64,000 nucleotides of DNA, taken from DASXTC01 sp036505635 (GTDB lineage: Bacteria > Acidobacteriota > Polarisedimenticolia > JACPZX01 > DASXTC01). Below the pieces are notes generated by a model. The model saw only the letters and a list, made by a program, of their open reading frames with translations, searched no databases and was not told where the DNA came from. Shown here in pieces: positions 15,711 through 24,315 of this stretch (positions within the stretch are counted from its first letter, which is position 1; each line of letters begins with the position of its first letter). The stretch spans positions 1-64,000 of the forward strand of contig DASXTC010000056.1 of NCBI GenBank assembly GCA_036505635.1. Reading direction: 5' to 3'. The position numbers and the translations under genes were made by a program.

Positions 15711-17744
15711 CTACTTGACCGGTTGAGCCTGGTCCACCTGCTTCACGTACTTGCCGTACCAGGCCAGGTACCGTTCGAGCCGATCGCGCTGATAGCTCGG
15801 CCTACTGATCCCGTGGTGCTGGTCCGGATAGATGATGAGCCGCGTGTCGCGGCCGAGCGACCGCAGCGCCTCATACATCTGCTCGGAGTTGAGAAGCGGC
15901 ACGTTGAAGTCCGCGTCACCGCAAAGGAAGAGCGTCGGGGTCACGATCCGATCGGCGTGGAGGAAGGGAAAGGAGACGCGCAGCCAGACATCGGGCGCCC
16001 GCCACGGCGGACCCAGCTCGGCCTCGTACTCGCGGATGTACTGATCGGTGCCGTACCCTGCCAGAATGTTGGAGATGCTCGCTCCCGAGACGGCCGCCTT
16101 GAACCGCGTGTCCTGCGCGATGACGTAGTTCGTGAGCATCCCGCCGTAGCTCCAGCCCCCCACGCCGAGCCGCTTCGGATCGGCCAGACCTCGCGCCACC
16201 ACGTGGTCGACGGCGGCGAGCACATCCTGGGCGTCCTTGTTTCCCCAGTCGGCCCAGATCGCCCTCTGGAAAGTCTCGCCGCGCCCCGAGCTCCCCCGCG
16301 GGTTGGGTGTAATCACGACGTATCCCTGCGAGGCCAGCAACTGCTCCTCGAAGGAGAACTCGTGGCTGAACTGCCCGACCGGACCGCCGTGCAGACGCAG
16401 CAGCGCGGGGCGCTTGCCTCCCGGCTCGAGGTCGGGCGGCAGGATCATCAGTCCGTGGATCGATGCGCCGTCCTTGCTCTTGTAGTCGAGCTCCTCCATG
16501 GCGCCGAGCCGGAGCTGGCCGATGAGCGGCTCGTTCTGTCGCGAGAGGGGCCGCAGCGCCCCGCCCTCGAGGGCAAAGACCTCGGCCGGCGCTCCCGGCG
16601 TGGAGACAAGCACGGAGATCCTGCCGAGAGGTCCGGCGGAGAAGTCGCTGGCGGTGACGGGCCCGCTCAGGAGCCTCTCGACCGCGCCCCCCTCGGCCGT
16701 CCCCCTGGCCAGGTGGACCGACCGATCTTCCTCCAGGAGGAACAGGAGCGAGGCGCCGTCGGCCGACCAGACGGGTTTCGTCTGATTGCGATCGAGCGGG
16801 GCCGCAAGGAGGCGGCCCGGCCCGCCTGATGCGGGGACCACCGCGACCTGGTGCAGCGCGTAGTAGATGAGCGCCTGCGCGCCCCCCTGGACGAACGCGA
16901 TCGACTGGCCGTCGGGGCTCCACGCGGGCCGGCTCTCGAAGTCCGGATCGGAATCGGGCAGCTCGTTGACGGTGACGCGCCTCGGCGCGCCGCCTGGTGT
17001 GGCCCCGACGACGTAGATGTCCCAGTTGGTGTGCCGATCGGGGTCGGGCCCCATCCTCGTGACGAACGCGATTGCGGAGCCGTCTGGAGACCACGCCGGC
17101 ATCAGCTCGTCGAACCCGCCGGCGATGAGTCGCTCGGACTTCCGAGTCTCCCGATCGAAGAGGTAGAGGTGCGAGTGCCGCTCCCCCAGGTAACCATCCT
17201 CGTCCCGCTTGAATTGGAACCGATCGATGACGATCGGGGCCGGCGCTTTCCTGTCGGCCTTCTCCTTGCCGGGTTCCGTGGCTTCCGGGTCGGGGTCCTC
17301 GGCGATGATCGCCAGCCGCTTCCCGTCGGGGGACCAGGCGTAGTCCAGCACGCTCCCCTTGAAGTCGGTCAGGCGCTGGGCTTCGCCGCCGGCCCTGTCC
17401 AGCAGCCAGATCTGATCGAGATCCTGCCCGCTCTCGCGGCTCGACAGGAACGCGAGAAAGCGGTTGTCGGGGCTGAAGCGCGCCATGCTCTCGCTCTCGC
17501 GGCTGAAGGTCAGGCGCAGAGTGGTCGCGCCGTCCCAGCTCGTCATCCAGATGTCGCTGGTCTCGCGGTCCTTCTCGAGGTCGACGGTTCCGACCTCGTA
17601 GGAGACCCAGGCGCCGTCCGGGGAGATCTGGGGATCGCTCACCTGGCGGATCTGCTGGAGATCGTCGAGCTGCATCATCCGTGTGCCGGCCATCAGACCT
17701 GTTCCGGTCGTGAGGAGAAGCAGGAGAAGGCAGGGCGCGGGTCT
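15711..17744 (-). CDS. Secreted S9-family prolyl oligopeptidase-like peptidase
   Basis: About 677 residues: signal peptide, an N-terminal beta-propeller made of TolB/WD40-like repeats (several copies of WSPDG, for example ISPDGAWVSYE and WSPDGKRLAI), then an alpha/beta-hydrolase domain. The catalytic triad is visible: Ser in GGWSYGG, Asp in GDADFNVPL, His in DQHHGISRP. It cleaves short peptides, probably outside the inner membrane. GTG 17744 follows a GAGG site and gives a compact signal; GTG 17780, directly after the rhomboid stop, is the alternative. Convergent with serA with three bases between stops. Confidence 0.88.
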   Translation of the reverse strand, partial: RPAPCLLLLLLTTGTGLMAGTRMMQLDDLQQIRQVSDPQISPDGAWVSYEVGTVDLEKDRETSDIWMTSWDGATTLRLTFSRESESMARFSPDNRFLAFLSSRESGQDLDQIWLLDRAGGEAQRLTDFKGSVLDYAWSPDGKRLAIIAEDPDPEATEPGKEKADRKAPAPIVIDRFQFKRDEDGYLGERHSHLYLFDRETRKSERLIAGGFDELMPAWSPDGSAIAFVTRMGPDPDRHTNWDIYVVGATPGGAPRRVTVNELPDSDPDFESRPAWSPDGQSIAFVQGGAQALIYYALHQVAVVPASGGPGRLLAAPLDRNQTKPVWSADGASLLFLLEEDRSVHLARGTAEGGAVERLLSGPVTASDFSAGPLGRISVLVSTPGAPAEVFALEGGALRPLSRQNEPLIGQLRLGAMEELDYKSKDGASIHGLMILPPDLEPGGKRPALLRLHGGPVGQFSHEFSFEEQLLASQGYVVITPNPRGSSGRGETFQRAIWADWGNKDAQDVLAAVDHVVARGLADPKRLGVGGWSYGGMLTNYVIAQDTRFKAAVSGASISNILAGYGTDQYIREYEAELGPPWRAPDVWLRVSFPFLHADRIVTPTLFLCGDADFNVPLLNSEQMYEALRSLGRDTRLIIYPDQHHGISRPSYQRDRLERYLAWYGKYVKQVDQAQPVK

Positions 17745-17780
17745 CACGTCTCCCTCGATAAGGTCAATGGATCTCTCCAC

Positions 17781-18809
17781 TCAGGAGGACTCGATCCTCT
17801 CGAGCGTCGGACCATAGTTGATCGCCACCATGATGAACGAGGCGGCCACGAGAAGCATGCACAGATAGGCAAGCAACTCCCAGATCCTCGCGCCGGCCAC
17901 CGACCGCGGCTCCTGATCCTCCACGACAAACCCCAGCAGCGCCCCGCTGGCCAGGCCCCCCAGGTGGGCCGCGTTGTCGGCCTTGAGCAGGAGCCCCATC
18001 ACGAGCCCGTAGAGGGCCCACTGGACCATCAGCCCCTGGATCCCGCTGCCTATGGTCCCGCCTCGCCGCCGGCCCCACACCGCCGCCACTCCGATCAAAC
18101 CAAAGATGGCCCCCGAGGCGCCCACGCCAAGCATCTGGGGAAAGTGCCACCAGGCGCTCGTTGCCGACCCCGCGAAGCCGGTGACGAGGTAGAAGACGAG
18201 GAACTTCCGGTAGCCGTAGATCTCCTCGATGAGAGGGCCGACGGTCATCAGGGCATAACAGTTGAAGCCCAGGTGCAGGAGATTGCCGTGCAGGAAAACC
18301 GACGTGAGCAGGCGCCATGGCTCGCCCGAGATCACCAGGTCCCCGCTGTTGGCCCCGAGAACGTACAGTGCGAACCCCCAATAATCCATCCGGGGGGTCG
18401 ACGCGCCGCCCAGACGTGAATAGACCACCCACGTCAGCGCGTAGATCAGCATCGTGAGGGTGAGGATCAGGGAGCTCGCCGACACGACCCCCGGGGCCGC
18501 GTTCTGCACGAGACGCATCAGGCCCGCGGGGACCGGACGACCGGGCGCCGCGCCGCACTCCGGGCAGACGCGCGCGTCGATCGGAATGAGGGCGCGGCAC
18601 CCACTGCACATCCGGGAGCGCGTTTCGGCGCTTCGCCGCACGTTTTCGATGCGGCCGGCCGCATCGTCCATGCGGCGCCGGGACTTCAGCCTCAGCCACT
18701 GCCACCGGGTCGTCAACCGGCGGCCCGCCGCGCGCAGATCGGCCAGGAGAGCACGCGTATCGTCCGCGATCTGTCTGAGGAATCCTGGAGGGCCCGACAC
18801 GCGCCGCAT
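17781..18809 (-). CDS. Rhomboid-family intramembrane serine protease with N-terminal zinc ribbon
   Basis: About 342 residues. A basic N-terminus is followed by a zinc ribbon (CSGCRALIPIDARVCPECG), then at least six transmembrane helices. The catalytic dyad is Ser in GVGASGAIFG and His in DNAAHLGG, and the L1-loop HGNLLHLGFN is conserved. It should cut transmembrane substrates within the membrane. Start is uncertain: ATG 18827 overlaps the divergent gene, ATG 18809 lies within the -10 palindrome, and GTG 18800 is placed exactly for a leaderless transcript from that palindrome. The S9 peptidase gene follows immediately. Confidence 0.87.
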   Translation of the reverse strand: MRRVSGPPGFLRQIADDTRALLADLRAAGRRLTTRWQWLRLKSRRRMDDAAGRIENVRRSAETRSRMCSGCRALIPIDARVCPECGAAPGRPVPAGLMRLVQNAAPGVVSASSLILTLTMLIYALTWVVYSRLGGASTPRMDYWGFALYVLGANSGDLVISGEPWRLLTSVFLHGNLLHLGFNCYALMTVGPLIEEIYGYRKFLVFYLVTGFAGSATSAWWHFPQMLGVGASGAIFGLIGVAAVWGRRRGGTIGSGIQGLMVQWALYGLVMGLLLKADNAAHLGGLASGALLGFVVEDQEPRSVAGARIWELLAYLCMLLVAASFIMVAINYGPTLERIESS

Positions 18810-18817
18810 TATATAAT
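18808..18817. promoter_or_regulatory. Palindromic ATTATATAAT, candidate bidirectional -10 element
   Basis: The ten bases are a perfect palindrome containing TATAAT on both strands. Rightward it ends eight bases before the M16 ATG (18826); leftward it ends seven bases before a rhomboid GTG (18800). This AT island is conspicuous in very GC-rich sequence. No -35 box is clear in either direction. Confidence 0.5.
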
Positions 18818-18825
18818 CACGCGCC

Positions 18826-20142
18826 ATGCCGGTCTCGCCGATCTCCGGTCTCTTCTCCTCGCTGCTGATGGCCTCGGCATCCGTCGCGGCGTCTCCGGCC
18901 ACGGCCCGGCAAGTCCTCCTCCACTCCAACGAGGTCAACGTCCTGGAGGCGCCCGATCCCCAGGTCCAGGAGGTCCGGTTCCGCCTGGTCCTCTACAGCG
19001 GCAGCGCCGCCGATCCGCCGGGACGCGAGGGGCTCGCCTGGCTGGCGGCCGCTTCGATCCAGATCCAGGCCGGTCCCGGAGTGCACGCGCAGGTGGACAA
19101 GGACGTGACGCTTTTCACCGGAAGGGCGCCTCGTAACGGGGGCGCCGAGCTCTTCGGATCGCTGTCGAAGGCGCTCCTCCGACCCCTCTTCGACGAACGG
19201 GAGCTGGCACGCCTCCGGATCGAGCAGAAGCGGGCGCTCGAGACGCTGCGCGGCGACTCCGTGGCCCTCCTCCGCGAAGCGTTCGACTGGTTCGTCTATC
19301 GGGGCCACCCGTACGAGCATCCGGCTCCGGGGCTCGATTCGTCGATCGACCGGATCACGCGCGAGGAAATCCTGGCCTTCCACGCGGAGCAGTATCGCAA
19401 GGGAAACCTGGCCATCGGGGTGTACGGTGCGGTCGACCCCGACCTGATCGCCCGGATCAGGGAGGACCTCGCCAACCTGCCCGACGGGACGCCCGGCCCC
19501 TCCGCTGGCGCCGTGGCTCTCCTCGCCCGCCCCAGAGCGCTGATCGTGGAGATGGAAGGGGCGCCCAGGTCGCTCGTGCTCGCGGGCCATCCCCTCAACG
19601 TGACCCCCGCGCACCCTGACTATCCGAGCGTGGCCGCCGCGATGCTCCGGTTGAAGGCGGTCCAGGAGGGGGCGCGGCCTCGCAGGCAGCAGTCCCTCGC
19701 CATCCCGGTGGACGCGGAGCCCGCCGATGCCGCAGGCGCCATCCGGAGGGTGATGGCGGATCTGGCGACGCTGGTTTCCGGTGGGATCGACGGACCGGCG
19801 CTCGTGGAGCTGAAGCGTGAGATGGGGCGGACGTACGGCGCCGCCGCGCAGGGTCCGGAGGGAGCGCTGGTGTCGCGGTTGGATGACCTCCTGCTCAGGA
19901 GCCCCAGGTCCGCGCAACGCCTCCCGGCGTCCATCGAGGAGAGCACCGTCGAGAGCGTGCGTTCGGCCCTCGCGCGGCATCTGTTCCCTCAGCGCGTCGC
20001 GGTGGTCGTGATCACGACCGGCGCGGAGGATCTGGCGCGCCGCCTCTCATCGGGTCCCGAGGATCCCGCGGGGTCGGCGGTGGAGGGGCGCTTCCGGAGG
20101 AACGAGATCGAGATCGTCCGGGCCCGGGATCTCTTCCGGTAA
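18826..20142 (+). CDS. M16-family peptidase homologue lacking the zinc-binding motif (probably non-catalytic)
   Basis: A 438-residue exported protein (signal about 1-28) with two M16-type half-domains. The first begins NVLEAPDPQVQEVRFRLVLYSGSAADPPGREGLAWLAAASI (given in outline at residues 37-78), where active enzymes have HxxEH; here Trp and Ala replace the ligands. Typical second-half features remain (FHAEQYRKGNLAIGVYGAVD). Such subunits normally pair with an active M16 partner, but none is in this window. It may bind peptides or have another role. Confidence 0.75.
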   Translation: MPVSPISGLFSSLLMASASVAASPATARQVLLHSNEVNVLEAPDPQVQEVRFRLVLYSGSAADPPGREGLAWLAAASIQIQAGPGVHAQVDKDVTLFTGRAPRNGGAELFGSLSKALLRPLFDERELARLRIEQKRALETLRGDSVALLREAFDWFVYRGHPYEHPAPGLDSSIDRITREEILAFHAEQYRKGNLAIGVYGAVDPDLIARIREDLANLPDGTPGPSAGAVALLARPRALIVEMEGAPRSLVLAGHPLNVTPAHPDYPSVAAAMLRLKAVQEGARPRRQQSLAIPVDAEPADAAGAIRRVMADLATLVSGGIDGPALVELKREMGRTYGAAAQGPEGALVSRLDDLLLRSPRSAQRLPASIEESTVESVRSALARHLFPQRVAVVVITTGAEDLARRLSSGPEDPAGSAVEGRFRRNEIEIVRARDLFR

Positions 20143-20211
20143 GGCCTCCCGCCGGCGCGCCAGCGCCGCTCAGCAGGCCCGGGGGACCCCGGCCGGGGGG
20201 GCGAAAAATCT

Positions 20212-20302
20212 GAGGGCCGCGCTGCCGGATCGTCCAGGTTGGGGGGGAGGATGAACCCGAGATGTTGTGTGGGGTCCGGGTTCAGTCCGGCGCGCGGCCC
20301 TC
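20212..20302. repeat. Nested long inverted repeat, structured RNA or DNA candidate
   Basis: The outer arms 20212-20229 and 20286-20302 (GAGGGCCGCGC...GCCGGA and its complement) pair over 17 bases with one extra T in the left arm. Inside, TGAACCCG (20252-20259) pairs perfectly with CGGGTTCA (20277-20284). The element sits alone between the stops of two convergent genes. There is no U-tract, so it is not a standard intrinsic terminator. Function unknown. Confidence 0.6.
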
Positions 20303-20339
20303 AATCACGAAGTATTTACGCGAAGGAGGAAGGCAGGTT

Positions 20340-20690
20340 TCAGGCGACCCTCCACCGGAAGGCCCTGACTCTTCCCGACAAAGCCTCCGGGGGCAGAAGA
20401 CCCCGGTCGAGTCTGGTGATCTTCAACAGGTCGCGCACTTTGCCGTTAATGGCGCACAATCTCAGCTCTACTCCCGCTCTTTCGGCCATCTTCCGGCAGG
20501 CCACGAGCTCGCCGAGGCCCGATGCGTCCAGGAAGCGAACTCCGCTCGCGTCGATCTGGATGGTCCGGGCCCCTGTTTCGATGGCCGCCCTGACCGCCCG
20601 CGAGAGAGACCCGCTGCCGGATCCCAAGGCGAGCGCGCCCTTCAGGGAGATTCTGATCGTCCGGCCGGTCCTGGTTACGTTGATGCTCAT
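20340..20690 (-). CDS. STAS-domain anti-sigma factor antagonist-like protein
   Basis: A 116-residue single STAS domain of the SpoIIAA/RsbV type. The conserved phosphorylation loop is present as VRFLDASGLGELV, with the Ser that partner kinases modify retained. Such proteins bind anti-sigma factor kinases to release sigma factors or act in other partner-switching circuits. ATG 20690 has a good GGAGG site nine bases upstream. It faces away from the ECF sigma gene across 251 bases; no RsbW-type kinase is in the window. Confidence 0.85.
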   Translation of the reverse strand: MSINVTRTGRTIRISLKGALALGSGSGSLSRAVRAAIETGARTIQIDASGVRFLDASGLGELVACRKMAERAGVELRLCAINGKVRDLLKITRLDRGLLPPEALSGRVRAFRWRVA

Positions 20691-20941
20691 CGTCGTCAGC
20701 CTCCGAAAGGATCGCAGGTGCCAACTCCTCTTTGTGGCTAGATAACGGCGGAGGGGGGCCCAGGGTTCCCAAAAAAAACCGCCCCTCAGTGAGCCCCCGC
20801 CAGGCGGAGCCCTCGCCCCACGTTTCCCGACAACCAGGACCGCCGTGCCGGGTGGCACATCCGGGCAGACCCCTGGAACTCTTAACCAATCCATAAACGG
20901 ATGGGAGGGGTCTAATCGTATTACAGTCGAGGAAGGGGCAA
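20691..20941. other. Intergenic region between divergent STAS and sigma-factor genes
   Basis: 251 bases without a supportable gene. It contains a run of eight A (about 20772-20779) flanked by GC blocks, and TAATCGTATTAC just before the sigma gene that could include a -10. Both genes have Shine-Dalgarno sequences, so the region should carry two divergent promoters, which I cannot place with confidence. Confidence 0.4.
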
Positions 20942-21511
20942 ATGATGGCCGGAGCCGACGAAGAAAGGATCGCCGTGGAGCGGTCGCTCGCGGGCGCCCT
21001 GGACGCGTTCGAGCCGCTGGTGCGCCGCAGCTCGGGAATGGTCGTGCGCCTCGCCTACCACATGCTGGGCGATTGGGACGAGGCGCGGGACATCGCTCAG
21101 GAGTCGTTCGCCCGTGCGTACCTGTGTTTGCGGCAGTACGACCCCCAGCGCCCCTTCTCGACCTGGGTCTGCACCATCGCGGCGCGGCTGGCCACGGATC
21201 GCCTGCGCCACCGTCGCGTCATATGGCGGGCGGGAGAATTCCTGGCGTCCCGCGCGGCCACCGGCGCGAGACGGCTGGACGCCGAGGCGATCCTGAGCCT
21301 GAAGGAGGCCCTGGCGCGGCTGACCCCGCGCCAGAGGCAGGCGGTAGTCCTGTGCGATCTGCACGGCTTCACCGCCTCGGAGGCGGCTTCGATGATCGGT
21401 TGCAGCGGCAGCACGGTCCGCGTGCTGAGGCTGCTGGCCCGGCGGCGGCTGAAGGACCTGCTCGTCCACGCGTCCAGGCCGCTCGCGGCCGAGGTGGAGG
21501 CACCCGAATGA
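20942..21511 (+). CDS. ECF-type RNA polymerase sigma factor
   Basis: A 189-residue sigma-70-family protein. Region 2 is seen in MLGDWDEARDIAQESFARAY and PFSTWVCTIAARLATDRLRHRR; region 4 in LTPRQRQAVVLCDLHGFTASEAA with its helix-turn-helix. It should direct RNA polymerase to a small regulon. The GAGGAAGGGG ribosome site precedes tandem ATGs at 20942 and 20945. The next gene starts inside its stop, and that one-helix membrane protein is the natural candidate for a partner anti-sigma factor. Confidence 0.9.
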   Translation: MMAGADEERIAVERSLAGALDAFEPLVRRSSGMVVRLAYHMLGDWDEARDIAQESFARAYLCLRQYDPQRPFSTWVCTIAARLATDRLRHRRVIWRAGEFLASRAATGARRLDAEAILSLKEALARLTPRQRQAVVLCDLHGFTASEAASMIGCSGSTVRVLRLLARRRLKDLLVHASRPLAAEVEAPE

Positions 21512-21966
21512 ACGAGCGCTTTCGATTCGACGCGGAGGATCCGTTCGGCACCCGCCCGGACGAAAAGCCGCCCACCGGCTGGGACGAGAATTTCTTCGAT
21601 GGTGTCCGGGAGCTGATCCAGCGGCGCGAGGGTGATCCGGACGCGGGGCGCCTGCCCGAGCCGCACCGCCGCGGCGGCCGCTCCGGCGATCGCGCCCTGG
21701 CGATCCTCGCCTTCGCGCTGGTGACGGCGGCCAGCGCGGCCGCCCTCTTCCTGACGGCGTCGCCGGGGCCGGTCGACCGGGGGCCCGCCGATTTGGCCAC
21801 TACCATCGTCAGAGTGAGCGGATCGGGCGACCCGGCGGTCGCCGTGGAGTGGGCGCGAACCGGTGGGCGCGCCTCGGGCTACGTGGTGCTCGAATCGTTC
21901 GCGCCGGAGGTCTCCTACGTCGTGATTGACGAGCGCCTCGCCGGCGCGCCGGTTCCGCGGCCATGA
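21508..21966 (+). CDS. Single-pass membrane protein, candidate anti-sigma partner
   Basis: A 152-residue protein: acidic, soluble N-terminal 65 residues, one transmembrane helix (ALAILAFALVTAASAAALFL), then about 60 residues outside the membrane. This N-in, one-helix layout and the overlap with the sigma gene are those of many anti-sigma factors, but I see no HXXXCXXC zinc motif, so the assignment is contextual. The extracytoplasmic part has the segment ASGYVVLESFAPEVSYVVID. Stop and next start overlap (ATGA). Confidence 0.6.
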   Translation: MNERFRFDAEDPFGTRPDEKPPTGWDENFFDGVRELIQRREGDPDAGRLPEPHRRGGRSGDRALAILAFALVTAASAAALFLTASPGPVDRGPADLATTIVRVSGSGDPAVAVEWARTGGRASGYVVLESFAPEVSYVVIDERLAGAPVPRP

Positions 21967-22559
21967 GGAGGTTCGTCCTGCGCGCGGGGTTGCTCTTCTG
22001 CGCGACGGCGGCCCTCGCCGTCTGGGCCGGCACGATGCCGCCAACCGGCCGGGTCCTCCCCCAGGATCCCCTCACGGCGCCACCGGGTCGGCGGGCCGTC
22101 CCTCCCGGCCCGGATCGCCTGCTCGTGCAGCTCTTCCGTGGGCGCGCGTTCTCCACCCGCCAGGAAGTCACCACGACGACGATACTCCGGCCGAGGTCCT
22201 TCGCGTTGCCGGGGGACGCCGACGTGGCGGGGGGCTCGCAGGAGGCCCTCATCTCCCAGCTGCGCGAGGTCTTCTCCCTGGACGACGTGACATCGCTCGG
22301 TTCGACCATCGTGCCGCTCTCGGGCGGCGCGGCGCTCCTCGATGACGACGGCCATCGCATCGAGCTGCGCCTCGAAGGTCACGCAGTGGGGGGGCGCGCC
22401 GCGCGGATCGTCGTGTGGGAGCTCCACGATGGCAGGGAGGTGGTCGCCAGCAGCGTCATCGCCCGCTCCGGGAGGACTGTCGTGCTTGCGGGCCCTCCCG
22501 CCGCGGCCGGCGACAGCGACCAGGAGGTCAGTTTTGTCTGTCTGACGCCGCTCGATTGA
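21963..22559 (+). CDS. Exported protein of unknown function
   Basis: A 198-residue protein with a signal peptide (about 1-22), a Pro-rich linker and a mature domain ending in a pattern (REVVASSVIARSGRTVVLAG) like the short beta segments of secretin and pilotin-associated domains; this resemblance is weak. It is the third gene of the sigma-factor operon and may be a target or the sensor of that pathway. Its 3' end overlaps the convergent DUF885 gene by 32 bases. Confidence 0.6.
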   Translation: MRRFVLRAGLLFCATAALAVWAGTMPPTGRVLPQDPLTAPPGRRAVPPGPDRLLVQLFRGRAFSTRQEVTTTTILRPRSFALPGDADVAGGSQEALISQLREVFSLDDVTSLGSTIVPLSGGAALLDDDGHRIELRLEGHAVGGRAARIVVWELHDGREVVASSVIARSGRTVVLAGPPAAAGDSDQEVSFVCLTPLD

Positions 22560-24315
22560 CCTGCGGGTCGGCCGCGCGCCTTTTCTCCACGACGGCTCTG
22601 AAGGTCGCGTCGTCGTCCAGCATGAGCCACTCCACGAGCGAGAGCGGCACGCTGCCGTACGAGAGCAGCTGATCGTGGAACTCCCAGAGACGGAACTGAC
22701 TCCCGCGCCGGGCGCGGTAGAGGCCGAGCAGGCGCTCGATCTGGTGCTTGCCCACCATGTAGTTCATCTTCTGGCCCGGCGTGGCCGCGGCGCCGGCTGC
22801 CTCCCCCGTGGCCGCCTCCCGATCGAGCCCGCCCTCCTTCATGAAGTAGTCGACGGCCTGGGCAAAGGTCCACTCCCCCGTCGCCAGCTTCACATCCACG
22901 GGAACGCGGGCCGCGCGGTACCGCATCAGGCGCAGGACCTGGGCCTGACCCTCGGGGCTCTGGTCGTAGAGACCGGTCCTCATCAGCATCTCCTCGCCGT
23001 ACAGCGCCCACCCTTCCTGGAAGACGCCGTCCTGGTGCATGCGCCTGATCTCCACGGGATTGTGATTGGCTATGGAGATCTGCAGGAAGTGGCCCGGGAT
23101 CCCCTCGTGCCCGAGGATCGGCAGCGGGTTGGACAGCGCGGCCCTCATGTAGAAGTTCTGGCTGTTCGGATCGAACGCCGGCACGAAGTAGAAGCCCGAG
23201 GGATCGGCGTCGAAGACCCCCGGCGCGTTCATGAAGCCGCCCGGAGAGGTCGGCCGGAAGGCGTCCGGCAGCTCGAGGATCCGGAAGGGGCCGATGTAGT
23301 TGGGCACCGTCACGATCTCGCGACGCGAAATGTGCTCCAGGAGCACCGGCGTCTGCGCCTCGTACGCCGCCAGGAACGCCCGGCTCGAGGCGGGGACCGG
23401 CCTCCCGCCGGAGGGGGGCAGCGTGTCGGCGAGGCCGGGATCGGCCAGCCACGATTCCATCGCCTTGGCTCTGGCCAGCTCGATCTGTCCGAGCGTGACC
23501 AGCTGACCGGAATCGAGGGGCAGGAGGTAGACCTCGTGGAGCAGTCGATCGTAGCTCTCGCGGCCGATGGCCAGTGGTGCCCTGAACGCCTTCTCCTGAG
23601 ACTTGAGCCATGCGTCAAAGGCGCGCAGCGCGGCGAGGGCGCCCTCGCGCGCTTCAACGAAGCCGGCACGCTCCTTGTTCGGAATCTCATCCAGGAGAGT
23701 CCCCAGGCTGTCGTTGAAGAGTGCGGGAGCCCCCTGGATGGCCTCGCGCGCCAGCCTGCCGAGAAGAGGGACGACCTCGTCGAGGTTCGTCCTGGCCTCA
23801 TCGAGGAGCGCCGGCATCGACCGCATGCGGGAGGCCGCGGCGCGCGCCCGCTCGGCCCTCGGCGCGTATTCCTTCTTCAGGAGCGAGAAGATGCCGTTGG
23901 TGCATTCCTCCACGTAGAGGCCGGGGTCGCGGCGCGCCCTTCGCAGGACGCGCTCGTCGAAGCCGAGGCGGGCGAGGTCGGAGCGGAGCAACTCCAGATC
24001 GACCCGGTCGTCGACCGACCATCTGGCGGCCGCCGCCGCATCGAGCGCCGCCAGCATCGAGTCGACCCTGGCGCGCCGTCTCTCCCGTGCCGGCGCCGAG
24101 TAGTCGGCCAGCCGGCCGTCACCGTCATGACGTCCGGCATCGGTGGCCGCCACCGGGTACTCCTCGAAGTACCAGCGGTAATGGTCGCGGGCCATCTGCC
24201 GGAGCCCGGCCGGGCTGAGTGGAGGGGAAACGGCGGGGGGCTCGGCGGCGAGGATCGCCCCGATCGGCAGCCCGAACGCGCAGAGGAGGCCGGCCACCCG
24301 CGGGGTGGGAATCAC
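22528..24315 (-). CDS. Exported DUF885-family putative metallopeptidase
   Basis: A 595-residue protein with a signal peptide and a long helical domain. The family metal site appears as LGHEGIPGHFLQ (HExxxxH type), followed by QEGWALYGEE and, later, MVGKHQIERLL. DUF885 proteins resemble carboxypeptidase Taq-like zincins and are usually secreted. GTG 24315 overlaps the stop of the TPR-zincin gene (GTGA), so two metallopeptidase-like genes are translated together. Confidence 0.85.
   Translation of the reverse strand: MIPTPRVAGLLCAFGLPIGAILAAEPPAVSPPLSPAGLRQMARDHYRWYFEEYPVAATDAGRHDGDGRLADYSAPARERRRARVDSMLAALDAAAAARWSVDDRVDLELLRSDLARLGFDERVLRRARRDPGLYVEECTNGIFSLLKKEYAPRAERARAAASRMRSMPALLDEARTNLDEVVPLLGRLAREAIQGAPALFNDSLGTLLDEIPNKERAGFVEAREGALAALRAFDAWLKSQEKAFRAPLAIGRESYDRLLHEVYLLPLDSGQLVTLGQIELARAKAMESWLADPGLADTLPPSGGRPVPASSRAFLAAYEAQTPVLLEHISRREIVTVPNYIGPFRILELPDAFRPTSPGGFMNAPGVFDADPSGFYFVPAFDPNSQNFYMRAALSNPLPILGHEGIPGHFLQISIANHNPVEIRRMHQDGVFQEGWALYGEEMLMRTGLYDQSPEGQAQVLRLMRYRAARVPVDVKLATGEWTFAQAVDYFMKEGGLDREAATGEAAGAAATPGQKMNYMVGKHQIERLLGLYRARRGSQFRLWEFHDQLLSYGSVPLSLVEWLMLDDDATFRAVVEKRRAADPQVNRAASDRQN

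Noticed and set aside
16851..18419. 522-codon plus-strand frame opposite the S9 and rhomboid genes
   Set aside because: Antisense shadow, no signal or motif, both opposite genes have complete catalytic sites.
20143..20211. GC-rich hairpin after the M16 homologue considered as an intrinsic terminator
   Set aside because: Followed by GGGGGGGCGAAAAATC rather than a T-tract on the plus strand, so not supported.
20276..20302. T-arm-like GGGTTCAGTCC suggesting a tRNA (possibly selenocysteine)
   Set aside because: The bases are already paired in the nested inverted repeat, and no anticodon arm, D-arm or cloverleaf can be drawn.
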